From Rhodanobacter sp. (lineage in GTDB: Bacteria; Pseudomonadota; Gammaproteobacteria; Xanthomonadales; Rhodanobacteraceae): 38,596 nt of DNA. Positions 26,443 to 32,771 of the stretch are shown piece after piece (position 1 is the stretch's first letter; every line of letters begins with the position of its first letter). Made by a program: the position numbers and the translations under genes. The DNA is taken from positions 1 to 38,596 of the forward strand of contig SCSE01000046.1 of NCBI GenBank assembly GCA_004298015.1. The letters run 5' to 3'. The notes below the pieces were generated by a model, which did no database searches, was not told the DNA's origin, and was given only the letters and a program-made list of their open reading frames with translations.

Positions 26443-27003
26443 TCACCTGGCCGATACTGTATCCGGAGTCGAATCCAACTGCCGCTCCAGCCGCGTCCGC
26501 GATATCAACCCACAGACGCGGCTTGCGCCATCGGGGCAAGCCGCGGTCACCACCAGGTGGGTGTGGTCCGTCGTTTTGAACGTCTCAACCACATCGCCGA
26601 CACGGGCCGATTGTACGATAGGGAGATCCAGCGTGAGCAGTCGCTCCACCGGAGTCATGATATCGGCAACGCGCAGCTCGTGATGGTTGCAGCTGTCCTG
26701 CAGGCACGCCGCGCTTTGCAGAAACAGGATAGGGCGCTCTCCCAGGATGTCGTAAACGGTGATCAAGCCCTGTACGCGCTCAGCTTCAAGTACGAGCAGT
26801 GAGCGTACGCCGCGGCGGATCATGTCCTGTTGTGCGTCGTCGATCCGGCGGTCCGGGCTGACGACCACCGGACACTGATAGTTGAAATCCGTCATCGTCA
26901 TCAATGCGGGGGCGTCCAGAGCCAGCTTTTGCCGATCTGGCGCAGAACACTGGATGACCGTCGTGGACGCCAGGGGGGACAAGGCAAGAACTCGATATTT
27001 CAT
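26443..27003 (-). CDS. Tandem CBS-domain protein
   Basis: This 186-residue protein has two CBS motifs: about 46-105 (CPVVVSPDRRIDDAQQDMIRRG then GVRSLLVLE and GLITVYDIL) and about 120-180 (VADIMTP, VGDVVETF, HTHLVV, GLISRTRL). CBS pairs (Bateman modules) bind adenosyl ligands and act as energy or redox sensors. Start ATG 27003 overlaps the merD stop as ATGA, with AGGGA upstream, showing translational coupling. The frame upstream to 27033 lies within merD. Four cysteines lie in the middle (ACLQDSC). A regulatory role in the mer-like operon is inferred; no precise function is known to me. Confidence 0.85.
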   Translation of the reverse strand: MKYRVLALSPLASTTVIQCSAPDRQKLALDAPALMTMTDFNYQCPVVVSPDRRIDDAQQDMIRRGVRSLLVLEAERVQGLITVYDILGERPILFLQSAACLQDSCNHHELRVADIMTPVERLLTLDLPIVQSARVGDVVETFKTTDHTHLVVTAACPDGASRVCGLISRTRLERQLDSTPDTVSAR

Positions 27004-27365
27004 GATTCCCTCTCTGACGGGGCGGTTCCGCACGCGCTGGATACCATCAGTTGCAGTTGCTCGATCGCTGCTTGCCGTGCACCGATGACGCCGGTGATTT
27101 CGCGACGCGCGCGCTGCTGCGCAGACCGGTCCCCGGCCTCAAGGGCCTCGACCAGCCCGCTAATCTCGCGTAGCAACAGGCCCGCGCGAGTGGCCGCGGC
27201 AATGAGTTGCAGTCGCTTGACACAGACATCATCGAACAAGAGATGCCCGTTTGATGTCGAGCCGCAGGGCTTCACCAGCTGCGCCGTGATATAGGTACGC
27301 GCCTGGTGCACCGTCACACCCGCGAGCTTCGCGGCTTCTGATGTGCTGTAGGAGGCGGCAGACAT
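27000..27365 (-). CDS. merD: MerD-like co-regulator of the mer operon (MerR superfamily)
   Basis: This 121-residue protein equals the classical MerD length. The N-terminal MerR-type winged HTH (STSEAAKLAGVTVHQARTYI) and the following segment GHLLFDDVCVKRLQLIAAATRAGLLLREISGLVEAL match the MerD pattern (YGLFDD, then RLCFVRAAFEAGIGLDAL-RLCRAL). It lacks the three Hg-binding cysteines of MerR. MerD is thought to displace Hg-MerR from the promoter to end induction. A GTG 12 bases upstream (27377, directly after the preceding stop) is an alternative start. It is between the mini-MerA gene and the coupled CBS gene. Confidence 0.78.
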   Translation of the reverse strand: MSAASYSTSEAAKLAGVTVHQARTYITAQLVKPCGSTSNGHLLFDDVCVKRLQLIAAATRAGLLLREISGLVEALEAGDRSAQQRARREITGVIGARQAAIEQLQLMVSSACGTAPSERES

Positions 27366-27377
27366 CGGTCGTTCCAC

Positions 27378-27653
27378 TCATCCTGCGCAGCACGATAGCT
27401 GCTTGACATCCTTGAAGTTGTCGAGGGTCGGTGTGTTCGTGCCGGCGTGCTGCCGTTGTAACGTGGCCACCCGATATTTTTTCGGGAGGGCCGCATTGAG
27501 CGACTCGACCATCACGGCGGACTCGGCCCTGACGTACGCCGTACCGTGAGGATAGGCCACGGCCACACCAGCTACACCTTTCAGGCTGCCTTTGACGTGC
27601 TGGGCACAGTCAGCGCAGGTCATGCCGGATACTGACAGATACATCTCTTGCAT
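27378..27653 (-). CDS. Mini-MerA: NmerA metal-binding domain fused to the MerA C-terminal tail
   Basis: This 91-residue protein has an HMA domain at residues 4-66 with GMTCADC (C13/C16) and AALPKKYRVATL, matching the N-terminal domain of mercuric reductase. After a 14-residue linker comes KDVKQLSCCAG at 81-91, identical to the C-terminal tail of Tn501/Tn21-type MerA as I remember it, including the vicinal pair C88/C89 that receives Hg(II). The roughly 450-residue flavoprotein core is absent, yet the frame is intact, has a good start (AGGGA before ATG 27653) and its stop abuts merD. It is either an in-frame internal deletion of merA or a selected two-site Hg carrier. It sits at the usual merA place, before merD. 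Confidence 0.85.
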   Translation of the reverse strand: MQEMYLSVSGMTCADCAQHVKGSLKGVAGVAVAYPHGTAYVRAESAVMVESLNAALPKKYRVATLQRQHAGTNTPTLDNFKDVKQLSCCAG

Positions 27654-27794
27654 GGGCTTCCCTGATAGCAGTATCAAACAAACGGGGTGTGTCAATGCGG
27701 TGAGGCCTACACTTTCGACAGACGGTGCCGAGATGCGGGATTCGGTGAGGAGGTTCCCGAGAACAACGAGCCGCCGATGCTGTCGGTAAAGCCT

Positions 27795-28040
27795 TCAGCA
27801 GCACCCAAGCAAGGGCGCCACCGCCCAAGGCGTGCTTGCCAATGCATCGTTGAGCACCTCAATGCTCACGTCCATAGCGCACGTCAGCCGTACGAAACAC
27901 TCCGGGTGGAATACTTCCACGGCGTGCACGCCGGGTACGGTTGTCAACACTCTCTCAAGGCGATGAGTGCAGCCATCATCGACCATGCCGGTAATAGCAA
28001 GGAGCATTTCGTCAGTTTCCATTTCACCATCCGGACACAC
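27795..28040 (-). CDS. Degenerate HMA-domain protein with C-terminal Cys-Cys
   Basis: This 81-residue protein with an HMA-like fold pattern has the metal motif changed from GMTCxxC to GMVDDGC (18-24): the first Cys is Asp21, the second (C24) is kept. Further cysteines are C2, C48 and C54, and it ends in LLGCC. It starts at GTG 28040, well supported by GGGGAG six bases upstream. ATG 28022 is an alternative. It is related to MerP/NmerA-type carriers but without a signal peptide, so cytoplasmic. It lies between the YHS-like protein and mini-MerA. The tail could replace the lost CxxC as metal ligand; inference. Confidence 0.75.
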   Translation of the reverse strand: MCPDGEMETDEMLLAITGMVDDGCTHRLERVLTTVPGVHAVEVFHPECFVRLTCAMDVSIEVLNDALASTPWAVAPLLGCC

Positions 28041-28132
28041 GCCAAACTCCCCGGCATAAGAAAACAGATCGACGATAGAGATGATGCCATTTGCTGTCTT
28101 CTGAAGCGCTTTGTTGCGTATTAAAATGCATA

Positions 28133-28507
28133 TTAACTACAGCAACCAAGACCTTTAGAAAAAATGCCATCAAACTCGATGTCGCCGACTAGGCGCTTTA
28201 TGTAATATTCAGGATCTTCCTGAAAAACAGTAATGCAATGCGGGCATCTACAAAAATACAATTTCTCGTCACGAAAGTTGAGCACCACGGTTTGATTTAC
28301 TGATTTTTCAGCCAGGCAACTTGGGCACACGACTAGACCACTTGTTTCCTCCAGGAGCGCTTCAGCATTTTCCTGGAACGCAGTGGCGCACCCATCGCAA
28401 CAGAATGAATATTCCATCCCCCGATGCTTCCGTATGACGGCATTCTCCTTGGTGATGCCAAGCCTGACTAAAGAGCAACCGCATGTGGGACAAATCGGTG
28501 TTTGCAT
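28133..28507 (-). CDS. Tandem YHS/TRASH-type zinc-ribbon-like protein with CCS terminus
   Basis: This 124-residue cytoplasmic protein has two cysteine modules. The first has CPTCGC (6-11) and FCCDGCATAF (35-44). The second has CPSC (61-64) and FCRCPHCITVFQEDPEYY (85-102). These resemble YHS/TRASH metal-sensing or metal-carrying folds. It ends in KGLGCCS with the vicinal pair C122/C123. Ten or more cysteines in 124 residues suggest a thiophilic-metal binder. Start ATG 28507 has GGAGG eight bases upstream; the longer open frame to 28615 is not needed. Base composition is more AT-rich than its neighbours. Exact family not identified. Confidence 0.82.
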   Translation of the reverse strand: MQTPICPTCGCSLVRLGITKENAVIRKHRGMEYSFCCDGCATAFQENAEALLEETSGLVVCPSCLAEKSVNQTVVLNFRDEKLYFCRCPHCITVFQEDPEYYIKRLVGDIEFDGIFSKGLGCCS

Positions 28508-28592
28508 TTTTATACCTCCGTTAATCTTCGTATGTATAACTTCGCTATACATGTCAGGAGCTGAAACAGTACTTCCGATACGGGGTGGCGTC

Positions 28593-28742
28593 TCAGCAAC
28601 AATAAGGCAACGCAAAGATCATCAGTACGAACAGGCCAGCTGCAACGGCCATGACAACCAAGTCATCCTTTCTCGATGCCAGCCAATTCTTGATGGTGCG
28701 GCGGATTGGTACGGGACGTGCACTTCTGGCATGCAAAGGCAT
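28593..28742 (-). CDS. Small single-span membrane protein ending in Cys-Cys
   Basis: This 49-residue frame is basic at the N-terminus (MPLHARSARPVPIRRTIKNW) and has one hydrophobic helix, DLVVMAVAAGLFVLMIFALP, followed at once by YCC and the stop TGA. ATG 28742 has GAGG eight bases upstream; ATG 28748 in the same frame is an alternative. By the positive-inside rule the CC end would face the periplasm. It is not MerT, MerF, MerE or MerC by sequence, but stands where a mercury transporter would be expected next to merP. No homologue recognised. Confidence 0.65.
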   Translation of the reverse strand: MPLHARSARPVPIRRTIKNWLASRKDDLVVMAVAAGLFVLMIFALPYCC

Positions 28743-28754
28743 GGTCATACCCTC

Positions 28755-28835
28755 TCAGCAACAGTGTTCATGATCAGGGGCGGTTGGGATGCAAACGCGA
28801 CCCGGGGGGGTGAGAACAGATCCCATAACGGACAT
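28755..28835 (-). CDS. Possible 26-residue peptide ending in HCC
   Basis: A tiny frame begins at ATG 28835, ten bases after the merP stop and in the same frame as merP. It ends in PTAPDHEHCC before TGA. An earlier Cys is at position 15. No clear Shine-Dalgarno is seen, so translation would depend on coupling with merP. Support comes only from position and from the CC ending shared with its neighbours. The nucleotides of its end (TGTTGCTGAGA) are identical to those at the end of the next small gene. Confidence 0.3.
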   Translation of the reverse strand: MSVMGSVLTPPGRVCIPTAPDHEHCC

Positions 28836-28844
28836 CGCCACGTT

Positions 28845-29135
28845 TCACGACTTCTGTTTCACACTCGACGGATAGCCTGCGTCCGCCGTGGCCCTGGTCA
28901 ACTTCTGAGGGTTGGTCTTGGCATCGTCAAAGGCGACGACCACCTCACGCCGGTTGAAAATTACGGCGACTTTCTCGACGCCATCTACTCGGCTGAGCGC
29001 GCTCTTGACCGTGATCGGGCAGGCCGCGCAGGTCATGCCGGGAACTGACAGCGTGACCGATTGCGTGGCAGCCCAGGCCGGTGCGGTCACCACGGTGGCC
29101 GATACGAGGGCCAGTGAGACAAACAGTTTTTTCAT
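28845..29135 (-). CDS. merP: Periplasmic mercuric-ion-binding protein MerP
   Basis: This 96-residue protein has a signal peptide (MKKLFVSLALVSATVVTAPAWA, cut near residue 22) and one HMA domain with GMTCAAC (C36/C39), then PITVKSALSRVDGV and AGYPSSV, typical of MerP (91 residues in Tn501). MerP captures Hg(II) in the periplasm and hands it to an inner-membrane importer. Start ATG 29135 with GGAAGG upstream; the open frame further up runs into the promoter. It is the first gene behind the leftward MerR-type promoter; no merT precedes it. Confidence 0.92.
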   Translation of the reverse strand: MKKLFVSLALVSATVVTAPAWAATQSVTLSVPGMTCAACPITVKSALSRVDGVEKVAVIFNRREVVVAFDDAKTNPQKLTRATADAGYPSSVKQKS

Positions 29136-29182
29136 GGGGGATTTCCTTCCAATCGTGACGACCGGATCAACGGTACGTGGAT

Positions 29183-29213
29183 AGCCTAGAGACGTACCAT
29201 GGTACGGGGTCAA
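29183..29213 (-). promoter_or_regulatory. Leftward MerR-type promoter/operator of the merP operon
   Basis: On the minus strand: -35 TTGACC (29213-29208), 19-bp spacer with dyad CCGTAC-CATG-GTACG, -10 TAGGCT (29188-29183). The over-long 19-bp spacer carrying a central dyad is the hallmark of MerR-activated promoters. The half-sites equal those of Tn21/Tn501 PmerT. The merP start lies 48 bases beyond the -10. Confidence 0.9.
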
Positions 29214-29355
29214 GGCATTTCCACCGCGGTAGTGGCGCGTGGGTTCTACCCTGTTGAGCGGATGAAGCCAAGATCGGGCTTATGGCATCTCCTTGCTGCC
29301 GTGGACGGTCAAACCCACAAGCGATAAGTCGCCTTGCCGTACCAGTCGCGGCCGA

Positions 29356-29565
29356 TCAGGGTATGCCCAAAAGCAACATCATTACGTCATTGGGTGCGCG
29401 GGGGCGCAATCCAAAACGACGTAGCGCGAAATGGCCCACGTTGACCGCATGAAAGACATCCACACCACGTGAGGCCGGATCAATCCAGTCGACCAGCAGA
29501 TCCTCGTCGATGTGTGCTGGCAGCGGCGGCTGAACCCGGAAGGCCGTACACAGCCGTGCCGGCAT
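29356..29565 (-). other. Unidentified, probably decayed frame between the two mer promoters
   Basis: The 29214-29642 interval holds no merR. A minus frame of 69 codons (29565-29356) reads HIDEDLLVDWIDPASRG and ALRRFGLRPRAPNDVM, which looks like real protein rather than noise. Coherent sequence continues in another frame (IGRDWYGKATYRLWV, about 29350-29303). This suggests a gene fragment broken by a frameshift. I do not recognise the family. It would be upstream of, and transcribed toward, the merP promoter. Confidence 0.4.
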
Positions 29566-29642
29566 TCAGGCGGTCGATCCTCGGCAAGCCAGTTGCCGTC
29601 GCGGACGCTGACCAATCAGTTCAGTCGCGGCGAAATATGCGC

Positions 29643-29673
29643 TTGAAACCGTACTTGTGTACGGGAGTAAAAA
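29643..29673 (+). promoter_or_regulatory. Rightward MerR-type promoter/operator of the efflux operon
   Basis: -35 TTGAAA (29643-29648), 19-bp spacer holding CCGTAC-TTGT-GTACGG (29649-29664), then GAG and -10 TAAAAA (29668-29673). It closely follows the Tn21 mer operator (CCGTAC-N4-GTACGGAAG-TAAGG), including the bases between dyad and -10. It drives the tolC-hlyD-RND-DUF302 genes. A leader of about 300 nt precedes the likely tolC start. Confidence 0.9.
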
Positions 29674-29983
29674 TTGCCTTCACAGTGATTTGACTTCACT
29701 TGGAACGGATCTCGCAAGCATGAAAAAGTGTGGCGTAACGATGGGGCGTCTCAAGCCGGTGGGATTCACTGGTTCGCTGCGTATCCCGGATTTGACACGG
29801 CACCATGTGATCTTCGAGCCACACGAAGCTGGCCGTCCGAACGACGTGCGCGGCTTGGAACCCAGCATGTCTGTGGTGCACCCGATCCGTCACGTACCAC
29901 GTACGGATGACGCATCGCCATGCCGACCATCACCACCTTGCTTCATCACCTTGCCGAAGCGTGGGAGTTTGCGCGCAGGTGGC

Positions 29984-31432
29984 ATGCTCGGAACCGGCCT
30001 GCTGCGCGTGGCATTGCTGTTGCTCGCCGGTGTCTGGCAGGCGGCTGTGGCTGCGCCTGCAGCCTCGACCGGTGAGTTCACGCATCCCTTGTCGCTCGAT
30101 CACGCGATTCAGTTGGCGCTTGATCGCAATCCAGACGTCCATAGTGCGCAGAACGCGCTGCAAGCGGCTGAGGCCGCTCGGCGGGCCGCTGTCGGCAAAC
30201 TCTTCCCGCAGATCAAGGCGCTGAGCTGGTACGGAATTTATCCATCTCAAAATGTCTTGCTGCTGCCCGGCCATATGGATATTCCAACGCTGCAGGATAT
30301 CAGCGCGCCGACGACGCAACAAAGCACGCAAAAGATGTTGGGCTTCCAGAGAGCGCAGTTTCAGGACTCTGTCTTGAATGTTGGCTTGGGGTTGAGTTGG
30401 CAGCTGTATGCCGGCGGCCGTCTCAAGGCCGGAGTGGAGGGTGCGCGCGCCGAGGCCCAGGCTGCCGACTACCGGATCAATTACGTGCGCCAGCAACTGA
30501 CTTTTGCGGTCACCCAGACCTATCTGGGTATTGGTGTGGCCGAGCGCAGCGAACAGGCCGTGCAAGCCTCGATCAAGCATCTGACCGAAGCGAAATCAAA
30601 TCTCCAGACCTTCGTCAAGGTTGGCGCAAAACCACGACTGGATCTGCTGCGGGTGGAAGCCCGGCTGGAACAGACCCGGCAGTTGCTCGCCGACACGCAA
30701 GCGGCACTGGTGACCGTTCGCGGCAATTTGCGGCGTCTGCTCGATCTCGATCCCTCCGGCCCGCCGTTGCCACTCGTCGGCGAGAATGCAGGGTCGGGTG
30801 AGACACCTGCCATTCCGTCGCGGCCCGTGGCCCTCGATGGGGTTTTGGTACACCGGCCGGACTATCAGGCGTTGCAGTCGGCCGTCGAGGCCCAGCGTGA
30901 GCATCTGCGTATCGCGCAGGGCGCGCGTCTGCCGGAAGTGGATCTCTCCGCCAAGGCGTGGGAAGCACACGGTAACCGCACCGGCGGCCCGATCTCGAGC
31001 TGGGAGCCTGACAGCCAGATCATGCTTTCAGTATCAATACCCATTTTCACCGGCGGAACGCTCCGCGCCCAGGTTCACCAGCAGCGGGCACGGCTGGATC
31101 AGATGAATGATCGGCTGACGAGCCTCAAGCAGCAAGTACGTTGGGAGGTGACACGTGCCTACGCCGAGCTGCATGCCGCCCAGGTGAAGGTCGATGCAGC
31201 GCGGGCGGGTATGCGTAGCGCCGATGAGGCTTTCCAGGTGGAGCGTCAAAAGGCCGCCGTCGGCGCAGGAACGGTCACCGATCTGCTCGATGCACAGGCT
31301 GCGGACTTGTCCGCGCAGACCAGTTTCTATCAGGCCCAGGCTGGAGTGCGCGTGGCAGTGGCCCGCGTCGAACTGGCTATGGGTGTTCTCGATCAGCAGC
31401 CGAATACGGCTGTACGCGGTGTCGGCCGGTAA
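29984..31432 (+). CDS. TolC-family outer-membrane efflux channel
   Basis: This 482-residue outer-membrane factor of a tripartite pump has a signal peptide (MLGTGLLRVALLLLAGVWQAAVAAPA). Two OEP repeats follow, each with long heptad-rich helices (LDHAIQLALDRNPDV and an A/E/L-rich helix; the second half has RLTSLKQQVRWEVTRAYAEL), and strand regions GLGLSWQLYAGGRLKAG and SVSIPIFTGGTLRAQ. Length is normal. ATG 29984 is chosen for the signal peptide, with AGG about eight bases upstream. The frame is open back to 29657, adding 109 residues without family features; that part is taken as leader. It is first gene of the MerR-controlled pump operon; hlyD follows after 19 bp. Confidence 0.88.
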   Translation: MLGTGLLRVALLLLAGVWQAAVAAPAASTGEFTHPLSLDHAIQLALDRNPDVHSAQNALQAAEAARRAAVGKLFPQIKALSWYGIYPSQNVLLLPGHMDIPTLQDISAPTTQQSTQKMLGFQRAQFQDSVLNVGLGLSWQLYAGGRLKAGVEGARAEAQAADYRINYVRQQLTFAVTQTYLGIGVAERSEQAVQASIKHLTEAKSNLQTFVKVGAKPRLDLLRVEARLEQTRQLLADTQAALVTVRGNLRRLLDLDPSGPPLPLVGENAGSGETPAIPSRPVALDGVLVHRPDYQALQSAVEAQREHLRIAQGARLPEVDLSAKAWEAHGNRTGGPISSWEPDSQIMLSVSIPIFTGGTLRAQVHQQRARLDQMNDRLTSLKQQVRWEVTRAYAELHAAQVKVDAARAGMRSADEAFQVERQKAAVGAGTVTDLLDAQAADLSAQTSFYQAQAGVRVAVARVELAMGVLDQQPNTAVRGVGR

Positions 31433-31451
31433 TTATTCAGGGAGTCATTTC

Positions 31452-32771
31452 ATGCACGCATTCTTCCACCGCACCCTGCTGCTGCTGACGGAGCACTACG
31501 TGTGGATCGCCATCGGCGTAGTGCTGGTTGCACTGCTGATCTTCAGCGTCCGCCTGGGTCGCCACGAACGCCATTGGAGCGGCCGGCTATTGGCTCCGGT
31601 TAACTGGTACAGCCGCAACCTTGCCGCACGGCGCTTGACCATCAACATCCTCGGCGCGATGCTGATCTTGTGGACGGTGCAGACCTTCACGGCATGGGTC
31701 ACGCCGGCGCTGCGACCGAGCCAGCTATTTACACCACCAGTGGTGGGGCCCCAGGCAGTACGAGTAACGAAGGCCGCAGAGGGCACCTTGAATCAGATCG
31801 CGACCTACACCGGCAATGTACAGCCGTGGGAAGACGCCGTGATCTACGCCCGTGTCGACGGCTGGGTCAAAACCCTCAACGTCTACCCCGGCGATGTCGT
31901 GCACTCCGGCGAAGTGTTGGCCACGCTCGACCTTTCGGCGCTGGAGCCGCAACTGGAAAACGCGAAGGCGCAGGTCACGTACTGGAAAGCCGAGTTCCAG
32001 CGGAACAGGAAGCTGTACCACGCCGGCGCCATCTCACGCTTCGACGGCACGCGGATGCACGACGAGGCGGCGCAGGCGTCGCTGCATCGTGTGGAGACCG
32101 AGATCGGCTACGCCACGCTGCGCTCACCGCTCGACGGTGTGATCGCCAAGCGCCACGTCTACCCCGGCGTCTACGTGCACAAAGGCGAGATGGTGGTCAA
32201 GGTCGACGATCTGCATCGGGTACGTGTGCAGTTCAACGTGGCTGAAACTGATCTCCAGTGGATCCATCCGGGTTCCGTGGTGTATCTATGCTTTTCGCAA
32301 CTGGACGATGTATTGCTGCGTCAGCGGTTTCCGAAAGATTTCGTGAAGGAGCCGGGCAGCGGTGCCGGCACGCTGCGGGCGGTGGTTGCCGCCGTTTTCC
32401 CGCAGGAAGACCCACAAACCCATACCGGCCTGGTCGAAGTGCGTATCGACAATCCGGATCTGTTGCTGCGTGAAAACACCTATGTGGTCGGCGATCTGGT
32501 CCGACGCAGCGTCACCAAGGGAGTCCTCATTCCGACTTCGGCGCTGACCACCGAACCGGACGGCAAGCAGGTGGTATTCGTGGCGCCGCCGTTTTCCGCA
32601 CAAGGTGACGTGCAGGAGCGGACGGTCACGCTCGGGGTTCAAGGTCAAAATCGGGTTCAGATTCTCAAAGGAGTGAAAGCAGGAGAGCTGGTGGTCACTC
32701 GGGGTAACCGCGAGCTGGTCGACGGCCAGGCCGTGGATGTGCTCAACCTCAACCAGGCGAGCGGACTATGA
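31452..32771 (+). CDS. RND efflux periplasmic adaptor (HlyD/membrane-fusion family)
   Basis: This 439-residue adaptor links the TolC-like channel to the RND pump. Unusually for RND adaptors, it has two N-terminal hydrophobic segments (about 15-37 and about 63-85). Biotinyl-lipoyl-like halves follow (DAVIYARVDGWVKTLNVYPGDVVHSGEVLATLD, and SPLDGVIAKRHVYPGVYVHKGEMVV) around a short helical hairpin, then a beta-barrel and a membrane-proximal domain ending GELVVTRGNRELVDGQAVDV. Start ATG 31452 with GGGAG upstream; the stop overlaps the RND start (ATGA). No CzcB-like His-rich metal region is visible. Confidence 0.9.
   Translation: MHAFFHRTLLLLTEHYVWIAIGVVLVALLIFSVRLGRHERHWSGRLLAPVNWYSRNLAARRLTINILGAMLILWTVQTFTAWVTPALRPSQLFTPPVVGPQAVRVTKAAEGTLNQIATYTGNVQPWEDAVIYARVDGWVKTLNVYPGDVVHSGEVLATLDLSALEPQLENAKAQVTYWKAEFQRNRKLYHAGAISRFDGTRMHDEAAQASLHRVETEIGYATLRSPLDGVIAKRHVYPGVYVHKGEMVVKVDDLHRVRVQFNVAETDLQWIHPGSVVYLCFSQLDDVLLRQRFPKDFVKEPGSGAGTLRAVVAAVFPQEDPQTHTGLVEVRIDNPDLLLRENTYVVGDLVRRSVTKGVLIPTSALTTEPDGKQVVFVAPPFSAQGDVQERTVTLGVQGQNRVQILKGVKAGELVVTRGNRELVDGQAVDVLNLNQASGL

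Noticed and set aside
28755..28757. Selenocysteine reading of the Cys-Cys-TGA ends
   Set aside because: No SECIS-like hairpin recognised just downstream, and ordinary stop function with a following Shine-Dalgarno is simpler. Noted as a check under findings.
29887..29906. Third MerR-like dyad (CGTAC-CAC-GTACG)
   Set aside because: Half-site spacing is three rather than four and no -35/-10 pair with a 19-bp spacer fits on either strand.
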